This document shows, piece after piece, positions 23,660 through 35,718 of a stretch of DNA of 64,000 bases. Every line of letters starts with the position of its first letter. Position 1 is the first letter of the stretch. The position numbers and the translations under genes were made by a program. The notes beneath the pieces were generated by a model. It was not told where the DNA came from. It did no database searches and worked only from the letters and a program-made list of their open reading frames with translations. Location of the stretch: positions 42,545 through 106,544 of the forward strand of contig ADNK01000094.1 of assembly GCA_000320545.1 (NCBI GenBank), in the 5' to 3' direction. This DNA comes from Bigelowiella natans CCMP2755. Taxonomy: Eukaryota > Cercozoa > Chlorarachniophyceae.

Positions 23660-24415
23660 GTGTACGACATGTGCGCGCATCTATGCCTCTTAAAATTCAT
23701 GTTTGGTGTGACCGACATTGCAATGAATGGTAGCCACCTGCAGCTACAACGCTACGAAACGTAGTTAAATGTATTATTATTAACGACTCCTATGGATATT
23801 CAATGCATTCGCTACGCTGATAGCATATTCTAATTAAGGGCCTATCTAGCTTTGCACAGGATTAGCGATGTAGCCGCGATTAGTTGCGATTGCATAATGC
23901 CATCAAACTTATCATCATGCTCGCCATTTATAACATGTGAGACGTATATATTTATGCGCGCCATCTGTGGTGTTGGCAACATTGGAACTTTTTTGCTGTC
24001 CAGAGGACAACGCACAAAATTGGAAGCAATGTGCGACACATGCAACACATTGCAAGACATGGACCACATTCTGCAATGCAGAAAATACGGACCACAGAGA
24101 CTCAGAATCAACAAATAACTGACGGCCATCATGGATCGCAACGATAAGACTACGCGTCTCACTACCGCGGAAAAAACAACTCGCAAAGCTGCGCGCAAAG
24201 CACGACATGCTAGACCAAATCATGATGCATTTTCATGCATGCAACATGTGACCAAGGAAACAAACAGACACAATTTAAGCGCTGTAGCCGCTGCATTGCA
24301 TAGCTACATTAGGATGACCATTGAAAAAATTTAAACATTTCATTACATCCGTCTCATATATTTATATAAGAGAGAAGCCAGAGAGAAAGTATTGAAAGCA
24401 TCTGGAATGAGATCA
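22791..24415. other. Convergent 3'-3' spacer
   Basis: It lies between the SAM-like gene (plus) and the plastid protein gene (minus). It is rich in TGCA, CATG and GTAC words, carries a GT array at about 23624-23659, and contains one possible retroelement scrap described separately. Confidence 0.5.
23852..24121 (+). pseudogene. Possible non-LTR retrotransposon scrap (RT C-terminal Cys/His motif)
   Basis: An 88-codon open frame ends with MCDTCNTLQDMDHILQCRKY followed by GPQR. The spacing CxxC...HxxxxC with a hydrophobic HIL and a trailing R is typical of the zinc-binding motif after reverse transcriptase in LINE-type elements. No reverse transcriptase, endonuclease or poly-A tail is visible nearby. 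The surrounding spacer is compositionally odd, so a chance match is quite possible. Confidence 0.27.
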
Positions 24416-26991
24416 TCAAATTTGCTCTTTCTTGCAGCTGGTTCTTACGTCTTCTTTAGTGCTGCTTCTTCCATCATTATTATCCATTTTTGCATCAAAC
24501 GCTTGAAATTGCCTTCGCTCGTCATCGTCGAATTCCTGTATAAAATGAAAATGTCAGTCGTGTTGAGGGTTTCATATCACACAGCTGCCCACAGAGAATG
24601 CATAAAGACACCGACGTCTCGTTTTCCCCGGAGCATGTTGGTTAGCAAGTGTTGTGTCACTTTCTCACAGCTGCTGCTGGAATGAACGTACCTGTTCATC
24701 CAGATCTCGGCTAGTAGAATACCCTATTTTCTCCTTTGTAATGACCTATAGTAATGCAGAAATAGAAGAGAGGGTGGGCGGAAGTGAATTTAAGCGATCT
24801 GACAGCGGGGAAGATTCTGGAGTGATGTTTGATGTAGATAGCGAGGGGAGGGGGGAGGAGGGGGGAGCAAGACTATTGGTTTTGAGGGAGTAGCAATGAT
24901 ACCTAAAGAAGGAGAAGAAAGAAAGAATAAATGAATGCATGAAGAAATGGACTAGAATGCTGCAATACGTCGGCCTTGAGAATAAAATAAACACAGGCGG
25001 TGCTGCTGTGAGAACGGATAGAATAACACACCTTTTCTTTCAGCCGATATTGCTGAGCGGAAAGAATTTTTCTCTTCACATCTACAACAGAGAAATGACA
25101 CGAAGGAGTGCACGCACAGAGCAATCTCAATTGCCATTATAATTGATACAAATCTATTGGATTAGCGATGTAGAGAGAAAAGCATGCAGATGAAAGTGAG
25201 CATGTGATCGTCTACTTGGATCTTGCTGTCGTTCTGCCCATAGTGTACGAAAGTAGTTTCTTGCTTCTATATCTTTGTTCCTTGCTCTATTGAAGTGGTG
25301 TAAAGGAGGAAGAGGGAGAGAGACAGAAGAGGATGTAGCTTTCATAACCACATCAAGGCATGCTATCAGCAACACCCCACTACTGCCTTTCACCGCCATC
25401 ATCTACAGAAAATCCAAAAACCTCTTCGCTCCTACTACTTCTTTTCTTCAAATAGCACAGCTATTGTGTCCTACTGCTGCTTACGTGTTGATCCAAGAGC
25501 GGATGAGGGGAATCGCGTTGTACCCAAGCGCATAGGTCAGCAAATAGGGGAATAGATCCTTCATCACCAAAGACAACTGCGGGGGCCATAATGCAGACAT
25601 CAGGATATGAACAGTAAGGGACAGCAATCTCATCAGAACTACTATTCACACTATTCGTTTCTTCTTTGCAAATAGCGAGATTCTCAATTAGTGGCGCTTC
25701 GATTGTTGTCATATTGACTTGAAAGGCTGGCAAGACGACGAGGAAGAGGAAGAGGAAGAAGAACAACATTCCGCTCTCTACTTCCATCACTTCCATCACC
25801 TGTGGGCCGACTTTGTACGGAAGACTTGGATCCCGTAGCAATGTTCCCAAGTATCTTCGTGAGGAGGAAAGGATGCAGGTTATTAGTTACTGTAAGCTCC
25901 GAAGAGAGGCCATCATTCTCAATGGAGTTCATATGCACTGGATATGATGCGATAATGATGGTTTTAATAGCAAACTTAGGGAGGAGGAGGAGAAGGGGGG
26001 AAGGTAATGAAAGAAATTTTCAGAAAGTTGAATCAGAATCATCATAATTTCTATGATATATGTGTGTGGGTGTGTATGGACTTGTATAGGGAGTTTTCTC
26101 TTCTGTTTCATCTCCAACTTTATTTTTTCCTCCTTCTTCTTACATACATTGCTCCTACAAGGTTGATCACACCCAACGCTCCAGAAAGGAACTTATTTGT
26201 ATCAGAGGCCAGAGAGAATGGAATAGCTTCCTCAGGGAGTATCTTTGGAGAGGAGGGAGAGTGCAGATTAGACGTCTCCCCTCGTGACTGTTGCCCTGTG
26301 ATTCGTAACAACTCATCGAAAGCACCATCCTCGCTACCACCATCATCGTTGTCATATGATCTGCAAGCAGTCAAACGTAATGTTGTGATGGAAAGGAGAA
26401 GGAGGAGGAGGGGGAGGGGGAGGAGGAGGAGATCGTGAGGTGCATTCAATTCACATGTTGTTTGTACTAATAGCTGTCACTGAGAATTGCTCTTACAGAA
26501 TCAAGTACTTGATGATAAATGCAAACAACGGAGCTCGTATTTCAAACGATGAACGGAAAGAATAATCTTCCTATTACTCTGCAACTTGAGCTGTGATGGA
26601 AAGATCTGGAAACACGTACACAAGCTCGCCCCGATCAGTGACCTAAGTAGAGCCACGCACCACACATAGCAGCATGGAGAGTAAAGACCCCACAGCAGCA
26701 TTCGAGTAATCGTTGTGCAAAGCGACGACAGTTCCTACAAAACTACTGAAATATATGCGCTTTCAGGCAAGACATAGCAAGTACACGTACACCTCTGGTG
26801 CTCCATTCAGTGCTACCAGCACATCAAGAACGAAGCTTTCGTCTACATAGATGCTATCACTGCTGCCATCAGGAGGAGGCTGCTCGGGTGAGAGAAGAGG
26901 GGCTAACTGCTCTGCCGTCACAACCCCGTAGTTATCTCGTATCAATCGTGCAGCAGCCCTAAATAAGAGGTGCAAAACATTAGTGAAGACA

Positions 26992-27025
<34 letters not shown>

Positions 27026-29331
27026 TGCAATGCAACACAGAGAAGAAACGATGAGAGGAATTATATATAGTGTCTTAAGAATCAATCGATGAAGCTGTCA
27101 TCAATGCATTTAGTAATTCGTTACGACAACGACGCCCGACAATGATGTGCCTCCTTCTCCTCCTCCTCCTCCTCCTCCTCCCCCTCCTTCCATGTACCTT
27201 AGGCTTTCTTCTTTTCTCCTTCGATTGGGATCGCCATCTCCAAACACGTAGCTAAACACAGACTCCAAGAACCCCATTCGTTCTCCTTCTCCATACTGAG
27301 AAATAGTCAAATTCGTGTTATTTTCCTTGAATCGTAAGTCATCAGTATCATCGACAATCTACTTGCATATATACATGTGTGTGTGCGTCTCTTTATTTGG
27401 TGCTGTCATCGATGGCAGCTTTTATCAATGCAGTGAAGTACGTAAGATATGCAACGACATCATGTTGGGGCATTTCCCTTCTTCTTCTTGTTCTTCTTTC
27501 TCTTCCTTGTAGTCAGTCATACTACCGGGGCATAATAGCCATAAGGCCGATACGAAAAAGCATTGAATATATTTCCAAACGGATTGAAGTCGATAAAGAC
27601 GGATGGGCCTCTTTGGTCATAGTAGCCGCCATTGGTATAAGAGCTAAAGCCACTACTTCCTCCGAAGCCACGATCCCCCCCTCTCCTTTTTTAAGATAAT
27701 AACACACACTCACACGTCTACACGATGCTCACAATACCGAACAACAACAACAACAACATCAGCCAGCCAACACATGTGATAAAGGCTCTCAGCTCACTAC
27801 TATTAGGTACGTATTCTCACCATTTACTGTGATTTGGTGCGTGTGACAAAGAGCAGCTACCTGGTGCTCCTTCCATCATCATCAGAGGAGGAGGATGAAG
27901 ATAATATCACCCCTATTGCTCCGTAGACAACAGCTAGAGACACGAATATAGCTGATATATGTAGGCACACAACAACAAGGTTATCCCTATTTCAGCAGTT
28001 CTCCAATGGATGTGTTTGCAGCCAGCTTCGACATGGTTATTGTGATCAATACTAAGACTATTCGTTGAATTAATGGGTTCACTCACCAACGCCGAAGCTT
28101 ATTTTCGTGAGATAAAACAGTACTGGCCTTTCAATATTAATGATAACAATAATAAATGTGACCGACACTTCATTAGGGTGAGAGGATTTCTACTGGACGA
28201 AGGGGTCAAATTAAACCCCGCTATCACAAATAAACGACTAATCTTCTTCCTCCGACGATAGTAGCCTAGAGACGAGCAGAGGACTAATGGACAAAACACT
28301 GACCATACGGCTTGGAAAGCGTCTCTTGCTCTGAGGCCAACTGATCGTGATGCTAAACTTGTTCGCACATTGGGACCAAACTCGTAAACAATATCACCTT
28401 CTTTGGATACCTATCAGGAATTGTCAACCACGGTTGCGGCTTCGGAATATTTCTTCTCTTGACACTTATCTCCTCCTCTCCCTCGACCATCGTTTCAGAA
28501 CAATTTTGTACGCATACAGTGTCACAACAGGGGTGTGCCGCATACGACTAGCAGCAACATTGTCATAGTCATTAGTAGCGATGTACGTATTCAGCAGCTA
28601 GCCTAGCGAAGCCAATATTCCAATACTACCTCCAGATTTCCATCTGTGTAAGATGCTAGTAAGTTTAAGTCCCTGGTGGCATCGGATAGCTGTTATATAA
28701 ATAAGCTTTTATTGAGTCTTTCAACCAACTTCAGAAGAAACAGCAACAGCAGATCAATCCTGCTCGTTCTCTAATAATAACGAATATTTTCATCTTTACC
28801 TTGATGCCAGCTGATCTGGCAACATCACTGGCTGTTACCCTGCCGTTCTCTGTCAGATACAACAAGACCGCTGATAAGACAAGATGTGGTCGCCAATAGG
28901 GCTTTATTCGGAGAATCAAACTAGACTAACCACCTTTCGAGTCCACAGCTGCAATAACGCTTTCGCGGGGTAAATCAAACGTTCGCTAATCGCATAACAT
29001 CGACATAAAAAATCAAGGAACAAAAGAATGAGGAGGAGGAGGAATGTTGGTACTCCACCTTTGCAAACTTCTCAATACGGTCAGATGCAGCTGAGTGCAC
29101 AGTGAGACCTCGGGTAGAAGAAGAAGAAGAAGAAGAAGAAGAAGAAGGAGACGGTCTGCTGAATCGAGGAGGGTGGTTATACGCACTAATCCTTTTCTCC
29201 CCCGCGCGTCGAAAGAGAGTGAGTGACGCCGGGACTCCTTCTCTCCTCAGGGTGCTGGCTTTGATGAGAGAAGAACCGTCGGTCGGAGTGCAAAGCAGGG
29301 CCAGGATGCGTATTGCTATAGCTGAAAGCAT
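24416..29331 (-). CDS. Plastid protein of the At5g03900 family
   Basis: Minus-strand exons follow the known algal/plant family in order. The start ATG (29331) opens MLSAIAIRILALLCTPTDGS, a signal-peptide-like h-region, then a basic Ser-rich stretch with a poly-Ser run. Next come TFDLPRESVIAAVDSKG (near 28960), ENGRVTASDVARSAGIK (near 28830), ATRDLNLLASYTDGNLEV (near 28650), EGDIVYEFGPNVRTSLASRS (near 28390), a helix AIFVSLAVVYGAIGVIL (near 27940), FIDFNPFGNIFNAFSYRPYG (near 27590), MGFLESVFSYVFGDGDPNRR (near 27260), NYGVVTAEQLAPLLSPEQ and YVDESFVLDVLVALNGAPE (near 26800-26950), a membrane segment FLSGALGVINLVGAMYV (near 26170), and a C-terminus with YSTSRDLDEQ and EFDDDERRQFQAFD. Arabidopsis At5g03900 is annotated as an iron-sulfur cluster biosynthesis family protein, but its function is not well established. 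Here it is predicted to be plastid membrane-bound. It is divergent to the methyltransferase gene. Confidence 0.87.
26992..27024. repeat. (ACG)n microsatellite
   Basis: Trinucleotide array within an intron of the plastid protein gene. A (CTC)n array lies at about 27151-27181. Confidence 0.88.
29117..29146. repeat. (GAA)n array encoding poly-Ser on the minus strand
   Basis: Within exon 1 of the plastid protein; read on the minus strand it is TTC/TCT, giving the Ser run after the presumed targeting sequence. Confidence 0.85.
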
Positions 29332-29840
29332 AGCGAACGGAAATCAGGGTGTGATTTTGCGAAGGATTTCGTCTTTTCGTCGTTTTTGAGGTGAATTATC
29401 TGGTGGGGGGGGGGGGCGGCGGGTCGTCGGGTGGATCTCTCTTCGGTTCGGTTCTGTTCTGTTCGGTTCTGTTCCGTTCGGCTTGCGTTGATGATGAGTA
29501 TCCAAAAAATCAGCATTATCGCTAACCAAGATTGCACGGGAAACATCGATATAATTACTCGTGCGACATGAATACAGCCTTGTCGCAGGACGAAGATGAC
29601 AGGTGTTTGTTTGTGGAAGCTTTGATCCGATAACTGTGGGACTGCGACAGACGACCGAGGTGACAGAACTGCTCGTATACGGAGTGCATTATTCATCAGA
29701 TCGCTCGCACCTAATACTCCGCTGTGCTTAGTAGCTCTCCCTGTAGAGAGAGGGAGAGAGAGAAATAGAGAGATAAAAAAAAAAAAAAGGAATAGGAAGA
29801 AAGGAAGAAAGGAAGGAAGGAAGGAGCACCTCGGAGTCTT
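29332..29840. promoter_or_regulatory. Divergent promoter region, plastid protein / methyltransferase
   Basis: About 510 bp between divergent start codons. It contains a G run at about 29404-29416, a degenerate 5-mer tandem tract of GGTTC/TGTTC at about 29440-29482, and an AAGG-rich purine tract at about 29780-29824 just before the plus-strand ATG. No TATA box or specific factor site is claimed. Confidence 0.4.
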
Positions 29841-30608
29841 ATGGCGTCAAGAGTGGCACGTCGTCTTGTTGATTCAGGTGCTTTTGCCAGCAGCCCTTAT
29901 CATCATCATCATCATCACCATCATCGTCGTCGCGGATATTACGTCTACCTTCGTACTGAAATTATTGCAAATCAGGCAAGCTTCTCCATTCATGGCTGCT
30001 GCACGTAACCGCCCCTCAGGATCCCGTCTCGTACTCTGCATATCGTCGGTGTCCATATAGTCGCAGATTTACCCCTTTCGATCAAATGTAGGAGAGGGAG
30101 GCAGCGGGGGAAAGAGTAGTGGAAGGGATGAGGATGAAATCGCCAGAATTCTTCGATTACTGACGGGTTGATTGGATGTTTTTAGTCTTTTCTCAGCTTG
30201 AATCACGTATTTCCTCTGAATTCGATGGGCTTTCTCAACACAGAGTAATACTACCTATCATGCTATCCACCATCCCGTTTTCAGATTTGAATGTTAAATT
30301 TTCCTATCGTGCACACGTAGAAGATATCTCCGAAATTTGTCGAAGCAATGGAAGAATATGAAAGATCGATCAAGAGATGCCTGCAGGTAAATCGCCACAA
30401 TATGTCCAGGCTTCTGTCACCAACACCCCAGCCAGAAAGGTAAACAATACTGTAGTATAACTGTTTTGGGATCTTCGATTCAATAAGGGGCCCTAAAGCA
30501 TGAATTTCTAATGATGTTACATGTCGATTGTGGTAAACACAAAACAGAGGATTTTTTGGAGCTCAAGAGGAGGAGCAAATTGCCCTCAAGGAACGTAAGT
30601 TACCAATG

Positions 30609-30689
<81 letters not shown>

Positions 30690-31445
30690 AACACACACAC
30701 ATACGTACAACTTAAAGACATAGAATCTCTGTCGTCGTTTAACTCTATTACGATATGTATGGTAGGTGTGACGCCAGTACAGTACTATGGATCCTTTCTG
30801 GGAGGTGCCTACGGGTACTAGAACCACAGCCAACGCAACGCCTGCTTAACCATATAAATATAGTACAAGAGGATGATAGCGCGGAAGAAAATAGACAAGT
30901 ATTAAGGGATTCAAATCGTAAGACTAGGCATCTCTCTCCTTCAACGGCTTGTTCGATAGACACAGCAGCCTTTAAATTGTGATTTGTAATTGCACGTCAC
31001 AGAGTCTTGATTCGGTGATGGTGTTGTTGTTGTGGTTGGCCATGGAAAGATCAAATGATAGCCTCATGAGCCACGTTGCAAAGGTAGGATAGTAGAGCAA
31101 GATTCTCCGGAAATGATAAGAGAGTGTTATCCCAGCATCGATCGTCTAAACACAAATGAAAATATGTCGGTATGCTGCACTATCGAAAGGACTGGTCAAC
31201 CATGCGACCCGAGGCATGGACACGAGCTCATCAGAGGATCATAGAGCGGCTCGAGAAAAGCCTGAGAGACGAAGATAAGTCTCCATTAGAACCCAATGAA
31301 TCTCCAGTAAGCAGCTGAATGCTAACGGAAACATGCTACCCAATTTATCCAATGAGAGGAGCACATAACCATAATTTGAAAAATGCTTCTTCTTCTTCTT
31401 CTTCTTCTTCTTCTTCTTCTACTGCTGCTGCTGCTGCTGCTGCTG

Positions 31446-31491
<46 letters not shown>

Positions 31492-32076
31492 CCTACCTCG
31501 ATAAATACACCTGTTGGTAACGATCTATCTAGTCGATCTTAGTTCCTGGATGTGGGGTCGGTCGATTGGTACTATCACCATCATTTAGTAGTAGTAGTAG
31601 TAGTAGTGGAGTATTAACAGGCCTGCTTATGAGGATGGTGATGATGATGATGGTGATGATGATGATGCTAGTCAAAAAGCAAAGAAGGCACTGACGTTGT
31701 GGTTCCTTTTGCCATCGTCAACGGCAGCATCATGAGCAAGTTTTCCACTACATGACGTATTGCTTTAGAGACCCATAATATCAGAAGCTACTGCACTACT
31801 TACAGCGTTTATCTATTCAAAATTTGTGCTACCGTGTTGTTTCGGCCGCCTTGCATCCGATTGATTCATTCTTCCAAGAATAATGACATCTGCTGCTATC
31901 AATCATCGCTAGGTTTTTGATATTGGAGAAGCTCTGAGCACCGACGGTATGTATTCCCCTCCTCTCAGTAGAACACATAGTAGAAGTGAGATGATGTGGA
32001 GGGGGGGGAGGGGGGGGCAGTCGTGATCAGTAGTAATAGCAGATGTATGTTTACTAGATATGCAAAGTCGATCTGT

Positions 32077-32115
<39 letters not shown>

Positions 32116-32307
32116 ATATCTCTCATCCTAAGGCGAAGAGTCTTTCAATGAATGGAAAGAACAAGACGAAGATGACGTTGGAGTAAATTCATATCTGGAA
32201 GGTAGTGCTGCCGCTGACGATGTTGTTGCTTGTTGGTGGGGTACAAGAGCTATTACAATACGATATTGTTTGGTGAAGTAGAAACAGTAATAGCGGCAGT
32301 AGTAGTG

Positions 32308-32341
<34 letters not shown>

Positions 32342-32430
32342 GTGTAGCAGCAGTAGGAGTAGTTAGTAGTGGTAGCAATGATTCATTTTCCATAGCACCC
32401 AATGGCTGCTATCACTGATGGATTTATGTC

Positions 32431-32461
<31 letters not shown>

Positions 32462-33741
32462 CCCATCAACAAATCAAACGGTATCTATGCTTGGCTACTA
32501 CTACCACTACTACAAAGGAAATAGCAAAGCGACGAACGAAGGTGATGGCTGAAGAAGAGGAAGAAAAATGAATGCAGTGTAGTTGTGTAGGAGCTTTCTT
32601 TGAGCTGTGGTTTTGTCGTTCCTTCGCACCTTCATTCAGGGGTAGCGGTGTTCGTCCATGGAACAGAATCATCGATGGCATGTTTGCGGTATAAAACTAT
32701 GGTTAAAATTGTAACTATAATAATAATAATAATAATAATAATGATAGAAATTATAAAAATGCAGCCTATTTTCGGTGCCAATATATACAATCCACTATTA
32801 CGAAACTCATCAATTACTCAGGGTAATTGACAAATTATTCAACACGGAATGGAGGGGGGAAGCAGGGAATGGAGACTTTGATGAAGAACAAGATTTCAGC
32901 ATTTACCCTTTTATAGGTCATACAAAAGAAGATGACGTGGAGGGAGGGAGGGAGGGGGGTTATAGATATTTTTGTTGTCAGTGCGGTATTGTCGTTTTTG
33001 ACGTCAGCTAACTATGATACGATGATGATGATGATCATCACGCAGGTGATAAGAAAAACAATTACACCCGCGACTCAAGACTCGCTGAAGCCACGGTTCT
33101 AAATGCAGGATTAGTTGTAGTATAAGTTGTAGTAGTGTAGTAGTAGTGACATTAAGAAAATAAGAATGGCTGCTGTAGTAGCAGTAGTGGTAGTTGTTGT
33201 TGTTGTTGTAGTGGTAGTTGTAGAAATAATAATGAAATGTTAATTGGGGATTAGTTGTGCAAAACACTTTCTATGAAGCTGTTTTTGTCTCTCTTAATAT
33301 ATGAATTCAATGTGACACATCCATCCATCCTATGCTAGCATAGAAACTGGCCATTAAAAGGCCTGATTTGGCGGTTCTCCATGCATTTATTCAAGCATGC
33401 AGGGAAATGAAAGAACGATATTTGTCTATTTTGTTACTGCTACCATTCACTCCTCAGGGGCCTTCTCCAATTCCGAGGAGGCAGTTGGGATTGGGGAGGG
33501 CAGATATTTCATTTTCTGCCATGTCTCTTGCTGAAATGGATCGACAACCGGTGGGTGGGATACCATCATCATGGGCTATGATCATGATAACTACGCACAA
33601 TGACGACGACAATAACAACAATAACAACAACAACAACAACAACAACAACAGCAATAACTACAGCGACCTCGTTTTTCGTTAGAGCATTTGTCTATTTGGA
33701 AGTGGGTGGACCATATAATTGCTATGGAGATTTTTTAAAGC

Positions 33742-33779
<38 letters not shown>

Positions 33780-34572
33780 AGTTATATCACATACTAATAT
33801 ATTTTTCGCATAGGAACAAGACGCAGTGGTTACTTGCTTCTATCTTGATTGCCACCGCTCGCCACTCGAGGCCATAGAGCTGATTTACCAATCATTGCGT
33901 CCTGGGGGAGTGTGGATTAACCTTGGGCCCCTCTCGTAATAATATATTATGATAGTGGATATTTCCTTTTGTGCAGTCTCTGAAACAATGAACTAAAAAC
34001 TCATGCTTATGTAAAATATCGACACTCTGGAACAATGGCGTGTTTACTGATGCTCGATGTTTTTGGCATTTGATTTAATGGTAACGTTTTCCCAACCGGT
34101 TTGGTATGCTAGGTATCATCACCCTGATGGCTTAGCGCCAACGTCGAAGGAGCTCTCAATTGCGGTCATTTCAAAGCCGCCTTCGTTACTGCTGTTGCTT
34201 GCTATTGTCGACATCATAAATTCGATTCTGATGATTTTCATTTATTGGAAAACACGCATGCATCCAGGAAAACGTATGCAGTTAGAGCTCTGTTTGTTTG
34301 TTTTTTCTCATGGTCAAGCCGGAGTCTGTTACCGATATTATCGTGTGTCTATTAAATTAGATTGAAGAGAAAGGTTTTGTCCTTGATGAAGATGGTATAA
34401 CGTCCTGGGAAGAAGACCTTCCTTATTACATCAGGCCGAAAGCGACCTTAAAAGAGCAAGTAACACTATAATCTCCTTGAGATGTAATCGTCACCTGTTT
34501 GACATCCTTATTTATTCATTGCAATTCGTTTAGGTTTGGCGTCCAATTTTCTTCGTTGCTCGTCGAAAATAG
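29841..34572 (+). CDS. CARNMT1: Carnosine N-methyltransferase-like protein (N2227 family)
   Basis: Multi-exon methyltransferase. Exon 1 opens MASRVARRLVDSGAFASSPY and then nine His encoded by CAT/CAC repeats. Later segments are KISPKFVEAMEEYERSIKRC (near 30330), HYRKDWSTMRPEAWTRAHQR (near 31180), SAM motif I LVPGCGVGRL (near 31545), FDEEQDFSIYPFIGHT (near 32880, like the YPWIHQ motif), an IPRRQLGLGRADISFSAM segment (near 33470), CFYLDCHRSPLEAIELIYQS and RPGGVWINLGPL (33835-33938), which match the diagnostic CARNMT1 block, RYHHPDGLAPTSKELSIA (near 34110), and the end EEDLPYYIRP with WRPIFFVARRK, stop at 34570-34572. Family members use S-adenosylmethionine to methylate carnosine to anserine in animals; the substrate in an alga is unknown. 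Introns carry many microsatellites, one (CT)n(GT)n at 30611-30682. The upstream limit is moderately certain. Confidence 0.88.
30611..30682. repeat. Compound (CT)n(GT)n microsatellite
   Basis: Starts about 15 bases after a GTAAGT donor; CT to about 30652, then GT. Confidence 0.92.
31387..31486. repeat. Compound (TTC)n(TGC)n(CT)n array
   Basis: Three successive simple repeats in a methyltransferase intron. A separate CT array follows at about 32080-32113. Confidence 0.9.
32305..32340. repeat. (GTA)n and nearby trinucleotide arrays
   Basis: GTA array; (GTT)n at about 32429-32460, (AAC)n at about 33608-33650 and (GT)n at about 33744-33773 lie in later introns of the same gene. Confidence 0.88.
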
Positions 34573-35718
34573 ATTTTATCGCGTTGCAAACGCATGATAC
34601 AATGCAATCGTTGATGTGTATGCATGCTTATGTAAGCTAAAATACACATTATTAACAGGCGCGCCACACCAGTTCGACTTGACGCTGTCATTTCAAAAAC
34701 ATTGTTACTGAGCGATGAGAATAACTCACTCGCAACGCCAGCCCGCCAGCCCGCAGCTAGCCACTACATCATCGCTGTTATGTCACCCAACAACTGCGCT
34801 AAGTAATATCCGATGTGTTGATCTGTAAGTATTACTGATAATCAGTACTACTGATAACCATTGCTTAGACAGTTACGTTTGTCCCCTTTCCTCGTACGCT
34901 AGTACGTACAACGAGTGTTTGCTGTCCTGTCTTGCTCAATTAATGCTAGAATGGTGCGGCTTAGAGAGAGCTCTATCACCGTTTAGCTGTACGTCTAGCT
35001 GTGCCAAATGATGAAATGAAATAGACGGAACAGGTCGTCATGCACGCATCTCTGGATCTAGACATGTCTAGATGTGGGCCAGAATTGCTAGTAGATTGAC
35101 TGTACTCGCCAAATATATTGTCGATCACATCGATCAGTGGACAACGCCCTTGCCACGCGTGCAATTATTGCATCACATATATGCGTGCGCGTTAATAGTT
35201 GCCGCAAATGTATCACGTCGTCGCTGTGCAGTAACTCTAAAACTGCACGAAATGCAGTGTCAGCATCATGTACGTGATTGAACTCAACCCCTTTTTTTCC
35301 AACGGTAATCCTGATCTAGTGATGTAGCTGTGCAAAGCTGCGTCTATCGCTGGCGATGTTGTATTTGTTTGTTTCTGCTGTGATGTCATTCATGTTGCAA
35401 ATGTTTTGTGTGGTGCCATCTAGCCATGCGCGCGATTGCGTCCGCGACTCGCTGTGCACATGTTCATTTTACGCGCGCGTGCGTGTGTCGCATGCCAAAA
35501 TCTTACAAATAATTATGCATTGCGTGAATTACATGCAACGCCATAGAAAATAAAGTGGAAACAACTCGACATGTGTTTTTTAATGGATCGTTTGACCAAA
35601 TATGATCCGTTCATTATGCGGACACTGTAGTATCTGATACAAAGGAATGCCTAGATAGATGAAATGCTAGAAGATTGAACACCTTCGCCACCTCTTTCTT
35701 CCTATGTCGTTTTGCTTA
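34573..35718. other. Convergent 3'-3' spacer
   Basis: It lies between the methyltransferase (plus) and DnaJ (minus) stop codons. It is rich in CATG, TGCA, CTAG and CGCG words (for example catgtctagatg near 35063, cacgcgtgcaattattgca near 35154). No gene recognised. Confidence 0.55.
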
